Positions 39,541-52,400 of a stretch of 64,000 nt of DNA are shown in pieces. The notes below the pieces were generated by a model, which ran no database searches, had not been told where the DNA came from, and saw nothing but the letters and a program-made list of their open reading frames with translations. The position numbers and the translations under genes were made by a program. The stretch is from Bagarius yarrelli (lineage: Eukaryota; Chordata; Actinopteri; Siluriformes; Sisoridae): contig VCAZ01000192.1 of NCBI GenBank assembly GCA_005784505.1, positions 538,784-602,783 on the forward strand, given 5' to 3'. The stretch's first letter is position 1; each line of letters opens with the position of its first letter.

Positions 39541-41344
39541 TGCTCTGATGTGGACTGGCATCGCAATGTGAATGTCTGCCTCTGTTCAGCAGTCCTAGGG
39601 TAGACATAGATCCAGTGTGAACCTTTTCATAATAAAATACTTACTGAATCTTTTCATTTTTCTTGCTGCACCATTTATATTATTAAATTCCCTCCAGTTT
39701 TATAGTTATGAATGGCCACAAAACCAAATAAACCGAATTAAGCAAAAATAATAAATGAAGTAAAGAAAAAACAAAGTAGAGATAAAAAAATCCTAAATCT
39801 TAAATGTTCAGCAAGTGTTTTGTTTTATATGCCTAAAATATCTATATTGTATAAACATAGTTTACTGGTGAAAGAATCAAACCAAAATTTTATTACATTA
39901 TTTTAGTTTTATTTCTGCTAATAATAATAATAATAATAATAACTTCTCCTTCTTTTTCTTCTTCTTATTAATATGAAAAAATGATCATCTTATTTAGGTT
40001 TTAGAAAACAATTGATTAAAACCTAAAAATATAAAAATACAGGGTTATTACCAAATTTTTCTAACATATTTTAAATGTTAAAATCATAATTTAATAGATA
40101 AAAAGTGTCTTGTTGTGCCAAACTGTTAGATTTTCGTGATAATTTTCTGCACCAATAGACTTTCAGCAGATATGTAGTAATTTTCCACTGCAGTTTTAGT
40201 GGTTTGCACTTTCAGATGATTGTAGCCACAAAGTGCTGCATGCTATTGCTTCATTTTACAGCACAGAATCAGGAAACGCTTAGTGCCAGTTAACCATCGA
40301 AGTAACTGTGTAACTGTGTGATGGAGGACTTTACCACATATACACACATATGCACATCTTTTAACTCCGCAGAGTTCCTTGCTATAAACAGATTTTTTTA
40401 CTACGTTTTTTCACTTGCTGTTTATAAACAGACACTGAAAACTAAGAATATTGGAAAACAATTGCTCGGATAAAATAATCTTTTATTACCAAATATGTGA
40501 AGACATTAGCTTTAGCACTATGAAAAAGTTAGTAGCTATTTTACATTTCTAGTCTGAGAAAATAAAATATGATCTAAGTAACAACAAAAATGTGTGATTT
40601 TTTAAAAATATATATACTAAAAAAATATTTTTTCCCACAATTTGATGATTAGACCAGAGAATCGATTCCCTACACGACTGATGAGCTTTAAAAGATCGTT
40701 TAACAGACAGAACCCCATGTTAAAGCTATTTTTGATTCAATACTAATAGACCCTTATATTAACAACCCATTTTAAACAATTAAAACTTTGGAAAGAGCAA
40801 CAGACACCTTGCTAATTTATTCAGGAAAAACAGTGAGATTTACTAGGATACAAATATTACAATTATAGAAAAACTCCAGAATTTTATTTTATCTGGTTAA
40901 AGAGTTTAATTAAGTTTAATTGATAATGAAAATTTAAATATTGGCAACTGCTATTTGATAGCACTCATGACGATTTTATGGTTTAATAATTGGATTTGAA
41001 ATATTTCTAAATCTTTTCTATTGCTCTTTAATGTGTTGTGAAGAATGTTGATTGTGGTTCATTATTTGAGTTGCAGGCGATTTACAAAGTCTTTAAAATA
41101 GAAACACTTTAATGTTTTTACAATTGAATCTTAGCTATAAATGCATGTTTAGTTTGCCCCGGGGCAATTATCCCTGTAACTATGCTTCATTCCTTGCTTA
41201 TTTTTACTTGGTTTAAATATTTATCACTCTGATTATTAAATATTTTAATCTATTTTAAGTCTAATCTCTGGCTTCTAATGATTTAATGTGTTTTCACGTG
41301 TCTATCCAGATATTATATTTTATGCACTGTCCAAAAAATATGGA
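39541..41344. other. Intergenic
   Basis: AT-rich, with an (AAT)n run at 39918-39942. No gene is recognised. Confidence 0.5.
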
Positions 41345-41508
41345 TGATGTTCTTATCCAGAGCGACTTACATTTATTTCATTTCTACAACAGAGAAATTG
41401 AGGGTTAAGGGCCTTTTCTCATTGGCCCAGCAGTGGTAACTTGGTGGTGCTGGGAATCCAACCCAATCATCCAATTAGCAATCCAACATCTTAACCACTG
41501 CACTACCT
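41345..41508 (-). mobile_element. SINE family A copy
   Basis: Reverse copy: gttcttatccagagcgactt at the left and ttaaccactgcactacc at the right. Confidence 0.75.
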
Positions 41509-42095
41509 TGTGTGTGTCTGTGTGTGATTCCCAGTATTCTTGGAATAGGCTTATAATCCATTATGACCAGTCTGGGTATAACATTGACTGGAGACAAATG
41601 CAGTGATTTTCAGACACAATAGTGTTAAAATAAAATGTTCAAAATTTGCAGTTTATAAAAAACAGCAATAAATTATACACAAGACACAAACGTTATAATG
41701 TAAGATAATTTTAATGAATAAGATGTGTGTTACAGTAATAAAATTACAATCTATAAATCTAAAAGAGCCCATGACACACAGATATAAACGCACACGCACA
41801 CACAAACAGTTTTTTCCACTTAGAAAACCTGCAGCAGCAGAAGCGAGCATGCATGTTTTAAAATAGAAGCATTCAGAAAAAAAATTACACAATGTACATG
41901 TATGTGTATGCGTTAGTTCGGTTTCTCTCCATCTCTCATTTTTCTGTGTGTGTGTGTAAAACTGGGGACTGTAAATGATTTGGCTTTACATCAAAGAACC
42001 CAGTAAGAATTCACCATAATGAGCCTCTTTTGTTTCATTAAATACCAATTTACATCAAACTCTGAATGAAACTGCTAAAGCTTTAAATTACCCAA

Positions 42096-42098
<3 letters not shown>

Positions 42099-42132
<34 letters not shown>

Positions 42133-42147
42133 CTCTCTCTCTCTCTC
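42099..42147. repeat. (CT)n microsatellite
   Basis: About 24 CT dinucleotides, interrupted once by a short T-run. Confidence 0.85.
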
Positions 42148-42470
42148 CATCTCTCCACTGTAGGGGGGTTAATATGGGTCAAAGTAAAGTATATAATATG
42201 GGTTTCATACCTACAACATTAAGGTTTTAGGCACGTTATTACATATTAGTCTATTAATACTGTTTGCTGCACAAAAATGTGTTTAGGTAAATTTTTCCAC
42301 AGATAACCAAGAAATTAAAATAAAATAAAATATTGTTATTGAGAAGGAAAAGTTCTAAGATAATGTTGACCCGGTCACCATAAAAAACAGGCTACCCTAC
42401 ATTTACATTTAGCCATTATATTTCCAGAATATAGCAGAGGTTACTTCACATAGACAGATTTAATGTAGAG

Positions 42471-43290
42471 TTGTCAATCAAGGAGAAAAGATCAGGATCA
42501 TCAGTCTGGATGTATGGAACGATCAGAAACATCAGACACTATGAAACAATCGGGGACATCAATCTCTATCAAACTAACAGGGACATCAGTCTCTATGGAT
42601 TGATCACGGGCATCAGTCTCTATGGAACGATCAGGGATATCAGTCTGTATGAAATGATCAAAGACATCAGTCTGTATAGAACGATCAGGGACATCAGTCA
42701 GTATGGAATGATCAGGGACATCAGTCTGTATGAAATAATCAAGGACATCAGTCTCTAAGTAAATAACAGGGACATGAGTCTCTATGAAAAGATCAGGGAC
42801 ATCAATCTCTATGAAACTAACAGGGACATCAGTCTCTATGGAATGATCAGGGACATCAATATCTATAAAACAACCAGGGACATCAGTCTCTATGAAACAA
42901 TCAAGGACATTAGTCTGTATGGAACGATGAGGGACATCAGTCAGGGACATCTATAGAAGGGATATCAGTCTGTATGAAATGATCAGGGACATCAGGAACG
43001 TCAGTTCTAGGAAATGATCAGTCAGTCTGTATGAAATGAAAGGACTCAGTCAGATCAGGGACATCAGGACATCAGTCTGTATGAAATAATCAAGGGACAT
43101 CATCTCTTAAAAAGAGTCTCTATGGAATCAGGGACATCAATTCTATAAAACAATCAGGACATCATGGACATGGACATCATCTCTAGGATGGACACAGTCA
43201 GTCCTCATATGTCTTGAACTAGGGACATCAATATTCTCGATAAGGCATCAGTCTCTTTGGAAGGACATCAGTTCATAGGGAATATCTAGG
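42471..43290 (+). repeat. 27-bp minisatellite
   Basis: Units of the form gggacatcagtctctatgga plus atgatca repeat about 18 times with good regularity to 42945, then become broken and irregular to about 43290. Because 27 is a multiple of three and the unit lacks stops, both strands stay open (RDISLYETI on +, ETDVPDRSI on -). There are no gene signals around it. Confidence 0.85.
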
Positions 43291-43365
43291 GATTGTTTAG
43301 TCTGACATTTGATGACTAATCATCTGATAGTGTGTTTATGACTACAGTCAGTTCACTTCTTGCAT

Positions 43366-43625
43366 TGTTATTACATTTGCAGTATTGGCAGATGCCCTTA
43401 TCCAGAGCGACTTACAATTATTCCTTGTTACAATTGAGCAATTTTGGCAGGGGTGCCAGCAGTGGTGGCCAGCAGCTGGTGGCTGCCGGACAACTTTCGG
43501 GTTGGTAATCCAATTCACCCACAATTAACCATGAGCCACCAATTGGGCCACTTGCCATTGGCTTTCCGGACAAATCGAACCCACAACCTTCGGGTGGTAT
43601 CCAACCATTAACCATGAGCCACCAC
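43366..43625 (-). mobile_element. SINE family A copy with internal duplication
   Basis: One left end (gcagatgcccttatccagag) but two promoter-side ends: ttaaccatgagccaccaat near 43535 and ttaaccatgagccaccact near 43610. The right half is duplicated with small changes. Confidence 0.7.
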
Positions 43626-45940
43626 TTTATTATTTATTATATTAATTCTATTATCAAACGTGTAAAATTTAGAACTGTCATTTATTTTATTGGATTACAT
43701 AAAATAAGAAATTAATTTTAATGTTTGAGTTTAAAAAAATGTTTAAAATAAAACTTCTGTGAAAGTTTTTAAAAGACGTTTAATCTTAAAGACAGTAAAC
43801 AGCTGCAACAATCTTAACAAATTAGTTAAAGTATTATAAAAAGTTTATTTAGCCTTTAACAATCACTGAAGACTTTTAGTGTTAAATAGAGACTTAAAAA
43901 ACTAAATGTTTGTCACATTTGTTAAAAATTCATCATTTTGTTGCTGTTTGATTGATTTTGTTTGTTCAGTTTGTGCAAACTTTTGTTTTATTCTCTTGTA
44001 AAACCTGACAGAACGAGTATTAATAAATAAATATCAACCTGTAAAACATTTAAAATTACTTTGTTTTTCATCTATAATAAATTTGCCAGTGAGGTGACAA
44101 ACGTAGCAGTAAGTCTGCAATCAATCTTTTTTATTTTTATTTTTGGCAGATTGATTTATGAAGAGCAAATTACACACATCTTTAGTTTTTTCATCCAACT
44201 TTTTTCCCCATATCATTGCATACATTTGTGTTCAACGATCAAAACTAACTATTAAAGAATACAATTACAGGCAAATATTCAAAAAATGTCTCTTGTTCCT
44301 ATCACAAGAATAACAGCATCATTATTGTATATGTTAATATGACATTTAGACTGAATTTATAGGTCAATAAACAATTCTTTTTAAACCTGTTGTTAAAGCT
44401 TAAAATTTAAGCAAAGGTTATGTTTAGTTGCATTAGTAAAAATTATTTTTTTTAAAAATCCAATAAATTAATAAAAAGTGGACAAAATAAATAAAATAAT
44501 GTAACAATTATGCAGTCTGACATTTCTTCAAAATTCTGTATGTTAAAAAAAGTTGAGTTTGTTAATGACTGCATTAAAACCCTTTAAATTATCCATTTTG
44601 GTTGCAGCAAAGTTATGACTTCCAGATGTGTGTAATAACATTGTTATGTTATATTTACTTTGTTACCTTTACAAATAGAATAGAATTTACTTTTACTTTC
44701 TCTTGTTAATTTTTAATCGCAGAAATGTGGGTTTATTTCGCTGTGGTGCTCCTCCATTACTATTAAATGTTAATTATAAAAATGTAGTTTAAATAATAAT
44801 TATTTGAGAGAAATTCTGCAGCTATGGACATTTTACTGTACATTACTATAAAAATCTCACACATTCACTTCTTTTTTTTATGTGTATTTTATGTAGTTGT
44901 AATTGTTAGTATTTTTTCAGAATTCAGGATTTTCACTCCATCACTTCATCAGATCCAAATTAACTACAAACTCTGGAGGAATCTTATTATTCCAGATGTT
45001 AATACTCTCGCAATCAAGTAACTTTAAGTATTATATAAATATTAATTATAAGTACTTAGATACCCTGATGTAATGTAATTAAACTGCTGTATGTACAGAT
45101 AGAAACTTCAAAATTATAGGCACAAATAACATCCAAAAATTCTTGTCTTGACTTTCTTTGCGTCTTCTTTGAACAGAAAAATGTTCTGTAATGATCACAG
45201 CTGGATGAATAATCTGTGTTGGGTTTTCGGTAAAAATGGTTTAGGTCACCATGCTGCCCACTATGGATAATGTAGCAACACTGCACATCTGCATGTACTC
45301 TACAAACTTCTGTAAAGTTTCTTACTGCAAATATCCATGATATTACTGCTCGTTTTAATGTTTATTAAAACCATCTAGTGACACATTAATTAGAGAAAGT
45401 CCCAGGTATTCTATAAATATTTATACAGAAAAGTAACATAAACTATGCTAAAGGAGGAGGCAAGATTATGCTAGTGTTCAGATTAAATCCTATATAAATA
45501 GATAATTTAAGAAAGTATTTCCAAAAGCATAAACTTTGTTACACTGATGTGTTATAATAACAAATAGTTTGTAAATATTTGAGAGGTTGGATTCGAACAG
45601 CAGTTTCTTCACAGCTGGATTGTTTTATTACCCCCAAAAAGTCTTAAATTGTAAGTAAAATGTAAAACTCTATTATTTTAGAGATTATTTAGGAGAGTCA
45701 GTTTAAAACTTTGATTTTAAAGTTAGCCATTTTAGATTTTAGATTTTAGCCATTAAAGTAACTCAAAAACAATTGTTTCTATTATTAGTTTGTGAATAAA
45801 ACAATTTATTTAGCAGGATAATAACAAAAATTTGATATTGATATTGAAAACAATGATATCAATTTGGAGTTAAAATGTTTTAATTTAACATTTTTGATTT
45901 CTTGTTTTACAAACAATTCAATGTAATTTCCTATGATGTC
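43626..45940. other. Intergenic upstream of tcf7
   Basis: Very AT-rich. No repeat or gene is recognised before the tcf7 promoter region. Confidence 0.5.
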
Positions 45941-46271
45941 TTTCCGGAAACACGCAGTGTCTCTTTAAGACTGAGAACCTGAGCTGAAACTCTTTTGTCC
46001 CGCCCCCAACACTCATTGAAAGTGTCAATCACCGCTTGGTGCCCTTTGATGTTGGCGCTTTCCGATTTGTCTTGTGTTTAAAAGCTGTATTTGTCTCGGC
46101 TCCGGACTGCAAAACATTTCATCTGGTCCAGGATCTACGATTTATTTTTCTCAAAAAGTTTGACCCCTTTAAAGTGCGAGAAAAATTAAGTTTTGTTAAA
46201 AGCTGTTTTGTTTTTGTTTTTTTTGTTGTTGTTGTTTTTTTTTTTTTTTTTAAAAAAAAAGAACAACAGAA
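45940..46271 (+). promoter_or_regulatory. tcf7: tcf7 promoter and 5' UTR
   Basis: The GC content rises. A GC box ccgccccc lies at about 46000-46007. The 5' UTR ends in a T-run of about 17 joined to nine As and gaacaacagaa before ATG. The transcription start cannot be fixed from sequence alone. Confidence 0.5.
46225..46267 (+). repeat. U-rich/A-rich inverted repeat before the tcf7 start
   Basis: A gttgttgtt-plus-T17 arm is followed directly by nine As and gaacaac, which can pair as an mRNA hairpin ending five bases before ATG. Confidence 0.6.
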
Positions 46272-46454
46272 ATGCCGCAGCTCAATAACGGAGGGGGTGA
46301 TGATCTCGGAGCAAATGATGAAATGATCGCGTTTAAAGATGAAGGAGAACAAGACGAGAAGATCCCCGAGAACGCGTTTACCGAGCGCGACCTGGCCGAT
46401 CTGAAATCCTCGCTGGTGAATGAATCGGAAATCAGCCAAAACTTACATCCACCG
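46272..46454 (+). CDS. tcf7: tcf7 exon 1 (beta-catenin-binding domain)
   Basis: 61 codons from ATG to CCG|GTAATC. The GANDEMIAFKDEGE segment is the helix-plus-acidic motif that docks on beta-catenin armadillo repeats. AFTERDLADLKSSLVNESE follows. Intact. Confidence 0.92.
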
Positions 46455-49400
46455 GTAATCTGTCCGCTTCTCTTTCACCTCGTGGCTGCTTTAGACTTTA
46501 AAATCACAGTAACTAAACGTTTTCTGTGTTTTCTATTATAATCCTGTTGGTCCATAACCATCAGAGGTCCAGATTATTCTAATAGATTAAAGTTTCTTCC
46601 GTCCGGTTCGAAATGTGTGCAGGTGGTTCGAACAGGACAGCCGGAGGAGCAGACAGCAGTGTATGAAGACAAACACAGGGAACAACTCGAACCTCTGAAC
46701 GACAGTGAGTAAAATCAACACTGGATATGAAAAGAATCATAATAAAAAATAATCATAAACACTATTAACTATTAACTCTAACATAAACATTTACACTCAC
46801 TATTGCTGTGTTATTGCTCTTGTGTGTCCATGATTTTTTTTATCTTGTGTTTGTGTTTGTTATTATTATCATCCTGCAATGTAACATTAGAAGTTATAGA
46901 TTGCACCTGTTGGAAAGTTAATTATTATTGGATAAAACAAACGATTGAAGTTTGGTATTCCAGCAATACAGTCCCAATGATTTACTGGGAGGTTCAATTT
47001 TTTTATATATTAATATATTATAGATATTTACGACACATTACAGTTAACAGCTTATACTTATTTTTTTAAGAAAAATCTGCAAGACAAGTGAATAAACTAT
47101 AAATGATCATAAATGGTCCTCTAGAGATGTTACAGAATCCTCGCCTAAAAGAAACTTCAACATAACAAACGATAAGCAATATTTCCAGTATTTTTATAGA
47201 TGTATAAAAAATGTTTTAGAAACTGTTTTGAGTGCTATTTACAGTCTAAAAAGTCAAAAATGTATTAAATGGTTCTTTATGTCTTTTTGATTCCTAATTT
47301 AATGATAAATGAAGTTTAATTGTAATCATTTGTGATGTGGGACATTCATTTATTTTAAATAGAAATGTGCTACTGTACACAGAATGACTATGTCTTTAAA
47401 AACAGGACCGGATAAATCCCTCATAAACACCCTTTAGACTTTGTTAGTAAGAGAATTAAAAAATAAGATTTTATTTTATATTTTAGTCACAAAACCTCAA
47501 AATGATGGGATGTACAAAGCTTCAGCCTACTCTGGGTACCCGTTCCTGATGCTGCAGGATCCATATCCCAATGGACAAGTGTCACCAACAGTAAGTTTCA
47601 GAGTTTGCTTTCTTTTTTGAAATCAAAGTTCATTACTTTAAAGTGGGAAGATCGAGGAACAGCACAAAATGATTGATTGATGATTGATTTTTTGGCCTTA
47701 TGTGTCTTATTGTGGTCAGACTTGAGGAAAAAATGTATCGTGATTTCCTCCAACATGCTAAGGTATCACTCGCAGTATAAAATTACCTTTTAAATTATTT
47801 GTCTTTACGTACAACTGCTAAGTGGAATCTTCTAGATCAATTCCTTAGTTTTAGAACACAGGATAAATTCAATTATAAATAAGTTGAAATGACTAATAAC
47901 ACTATAATACTAATCCACTAATCAAAACACAATATTCCAGTAGGATGTTGTGTTTGTCTGAACTTCTTAATTTATATATAATTAAAAACTTTTGATAATT
48001 AAGGAATGTAACGAACGGGTAATTGTGACAGTATTTTAAATATTTAATTTAGTCAGTATGTGCACATTTCTGCTTTTGTTTCTAAATCACTATATGTATA
48101 TAGCAAAATAGGTGTGTTGACCATGTAAAGCAAATCAAATCAAACCCACAAACCCTTCTATAGAAGTATCTATTCGGTTTGTTGAGTGAATATTGGTTGT
48201 GGTGTTGTACTGAGAATTTTGACAGATTTGTCTCTTACAAAAACATTCATCATAGAAAGAGTCAGAAAAAAAGCACCAAAAATGGTTTTAGTGATTGTAT
48301 TTTTTTGTATTGTTTTTTTAATTTCCTTTTATATATTTTTCCAACCAATTCTGAAATGTAGTTGTTCTTTATCCACTGATTATTAATGGTAATATTATTT
48401 GACATTATTCTGATTATGCTTACATTTGGGATTCCTAACTGATGCTCTAATCACCACAGAGAAGTTTGTTTATGAGGAATAAAAGTCTTTTCTATGTGTG
48501 TGAAACTGCCTAATACAAGTATGGAGTCTTTTGTCATGACAGTAAAACATTTGCGGAAATGTGAAAGGTATTTTATGGAAAACTGTAATATTAAGAGAAT
48601 GTAGAAAGTGTGTAAAATTTGCATTGATGCTTTTCTCATCTTTTTAATAGAGACAAATATGACTGGATCTGTTTAATGGAACGATTAAGAATGAACAGAG
48701 ATTTGTTAAGAGTTAATATTTTAAGTAGACAACAAGAGAGTTTGTACGGTGAAGCAATAATGTCTGACAAAAAAGTGTAGTACGGGAGTTCGGGACTCCT
48801 TCGGGACCACTTAAGTAACTTTTATAGACCTTCATTATGTCATGCTGAAACATGTTTCGGTCTGTAAGTTCCAGTAAAGAGAACATTGATGACAGAACAC
48901 ACAGATATCATAGAACAGGAGTCTCTATCTCATTCGCAAACAGCTACTGTGACTGAAGGCTCTCATGCACACTTGATAGGTAAATAAAGAACAGGGTAAA
49001 ATAATAAAACAACTGGAATTCCGTCTCCTTCTGTTTGATTGGATCAAAGCCTCGATTATGATCTGTGGAGAGGTTGAAAACCGCTGTTCCACTATAGGCA
49101 ATTATATGTTGTCAAATTAGTGCTAACAGTTTGCAGATGGCCCACAGATGAGTGTGATGATCAGGTTTTCATATCATTTTGGGCAAAAAGGGATATTTAC
49201 TTATACATAGACTTTGTCGCCAAGTCTGGATTCTTTCTTTCTTTCTTTCTTTCTTTCTTACTTTCTTTCTGTAGTGTGATGATTGTTTTAACACTACCGT
49301 CTCTCAAACAATAGTAGGAACATCAGTGCATGTGCTGTTTGGCCTGTTTAGAAACCGTGGGCTTTGTGCTTTTAACACGAATAAACAGCAGACAATGAAT

Positions 49401-52400
49401 TGAAACTTTAAGAAACACCTACTCCAAATTTTGCTCATGAAGCAGTCTTTAAATGTGTCTAAAGAGAAGTGTTGAAAATATCTAAGTCAATATAGGTGGT
49501 CATACTAGTGGAGACAAAGACGTATGATATGGGATTGTCTTTTTTTATATTCATTCATTATTTCCTAATTCTTTGTGTTGATTTTCCTAAAAAAATCTGT
49601 AAAAAGAATATGTTTTTGAAGAATACGTCGTCAGCCAATCATGCCAGTATTTATTCCAACAATTATTGACTTTAATGTAAATATTTTTTATACGTTTAAG
49701 TATGGATGAATAAGCTGCTGCATTATATAGCAAACTGATTGATCCTCTTAAAAACTTTTTTTAAACAAAAAAAACAAAACAATCTTAGAGTAACTTACAA
49801 AGCTATCGTTTCCATATTGCGCTGCTGCTCTTTATGTTGCCATGTGGTATCCAAGTGAAATATTTTGGCAAGATTTAAATGATTCGTATGTATTTAAGTA
49901 ACTTGACAATAGAAACTTTACAGTTCGGCTAGTTTGAAGTAGGAGTATGTTTCATGGTGAACATTCCCACATTGGTTGCTGTTCTTCCTCTGTACACTTG
50001 TACAATGAAACTGGGTTTTGAAAGATGGTGTAGACTGTAAATGTAATTGTTAAAATCCATAACATTGAGATATTTTCAGAGCTTTTCTGGGTAAAACTAT
50101 TTTCCTATAAATTAATCAGTCCTCTTTCTGTACTTTCCTCACATACCATATCTTCAAAAGACTTTCACTGAGTGAGTCAGTCTGTCATGTTTAATTATAT
50201 GATGTAAAATTAAAGAAAATCCCCTTCCTCAAGTCACCATGGCTTCCAGATCACCGATGATTGATGTCAGCCAGTCCGATGACACAATTTGTGGTTTTTT
50301 AACGTAAAGCATTTTTTTGCCTAAGCATAAAAATTTGTGGCCTTTGAATAAGACAATGTGTGATAGCTAGTAAGATGAAAATCTCTGACATAATGAGGCT
50401 GCAACCTTTCGAATATTTTACTCTCTATAGCTATTAAAAAGCTAAACTTTCAACATATAAAAGGCGCTTAAAGAAATAGCTACAAAGACATCTGCAATCT
50501 TTAACTTATCTGCATAGCTCAATTTTTCTTTACAATGTTTAGCTTTTCATTCTAAAAGTACAACTTTTGATTCAGCTAAACAGACTGACAGCGTAAAAAA
50601 AAGATGGTACGGAACTGTAAAACGTTAAGATGTTTACAAATGTTTGCTATGTGTTTATTTATTAATAATACAATAGTATTTAGTTTATTAACACTGCTAG
50701 GAAATGTTAAGCAGTTTTTCATCTTTGTATTTTGTTATTTTATACCGTTCAAACTTTAACCTAAGCGTGTCATATGGGTCACAAAAATATCACTGAGTTG
50801 GTTTTTGGTGGTTGGTTGCATTGTAGCTATTTCTTTAAATTAAAAACTTTCTTATCATCTTAAAGTTAGAATAGAGAGCACGATCTTTTGCTTGAAACCC
50901 TAGTGTTTTAACACAGTAATGCAGAAAGAAACAAAAAACAAACACACATACACACACACACACACACACAACAAAAAAAACTTTTAAGTGTATGGTAGTC
51001 GTGTTAATACAAACAGGGTGTGTATACTTTTTTTGTACTGCCATGTACATGTCTGTTTCCATATGTGTGAGTCAATGGGTATCAGATGGGAGTGGGATTT
51101 GGCTGCTCTGGCCCCATGTGGCTTGTGAGGCTCCGCCGGGTCTAGGCCACACTAATCGAGGGTGTGTGTAGTGTTGGCTGACCATAGCAGTGGGAAGTGG
51201 AAGAAGCGCTCCATATGTCCCAGTCTACAAGCATCCTTTCTTTCTTTCTTTCTTTCTTTCTCTCCGTAGTTCCATATAAACTTTTAATTCATTTGCCATA
51301 ATACAAGAATGTTTACCAACATCTAAAGCGGGGATCAAATAATAGATTCAGTTAAAGAAGCAGTATATATCTGTCGTTTTCTATTCTGTAGAAATATGTA
51401 GATTGTCTAGACTGTCTGTAGATGAATCCAAAAAAGAACTTTCTGATCTTCATGGGTGGCTTGTCTTTTTTATTGGCTATAAAACCTATGAAATTATCCA
51501 GGTGCTCTTGGCTGTATTTGTGTTTGAAGTTTAACATCAACGATGAAATGATGTCTTTATGTCATCAACACGTGCAAGAATTTGTCTGTTATTTTAGTTG
51601 CTGAATTCCTTGTATATTCTACCCTAATGCCACAATAATAGTAGAACAGTCACTCTTTAAATGCCACAGTCAGTAGTACTGAATGTGTTAACGAAGTTTG
51701 AGTCGCTTATAATACACAATATTTTGAATTGTTTCCAAATATTGACAACATAATTTAGCTTAATTTGTACATTTGTTGTACCCAAAACAAATATAAGGAA
51801 TAAGCGTCATTTGTTTGTAAACTCCATCTTCAGTGTCTTGTTCCGAATGCATTTTCCGTAGAAATAAAACAGGGTTGTACCAAGTAATCTTTTTCTTTGT
51901 AACAAGGAAGTACCAACATTAACTGGTTGTTCTTGCCCGATATTATAGAATGTTGTTTTCCCATGTGTTTTTCTTCCTCTATAATTAGGGGTACAACTGG
52001 AAACATTTACCTTCCAGAAATAGAGCAATGCTCGTATGATTCACAAGCTCTTGTTGATAGTAAAAAAAAAAGAGAGCAAAAAAAAATAGTCTCACGCTTC
52101 CTATGATAAACACAAATGCGGTGTAAAGATGTGGTATCACGTTGGAATATCTCTTAGAAGCATTTCAATACTTTTTTGTAAACATTTTGGAGTGTCTTTG
52201 TCTCAGTGAATTTTCGTCACTTTGTTTCATTGTTTTTGTTCAGCTGTGATAGAGACACATGCACAGTGCGAGCATTGTGGTAACTAAACTGCACACATAC
52301 ACATCTTACATCCGGTGTTCAGTGTTATCAAGGCCAAGACCTTCTGCAAGAGGTGGAATGGGGTTAGATTAAAAACCTACATTAGGTGTTTATATGTAAA

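Larger units (their letters stand above)
47591..51219. other. tcf7 intron 3, left part
   Basis: AT-rich and low in recognised repeats compared with the rest of the window. It holds a (TTCT)n at 49231-49270 and a (CA)n at 50949-50971. Confidence 0.5.

Noticed and set aside
39006..39607. Overlapping minus-strand frames rich in Tyr, Pro, His and Ile
   Set aside because: They are translations of the GGGTATRAAT decamer array in different frames.
42471..42956. Long open frames on both strands with 9-residue repeats
   Set aside because: They follow from a stop-free 27-bp tandem unit and have no start context, splice signals or family match.
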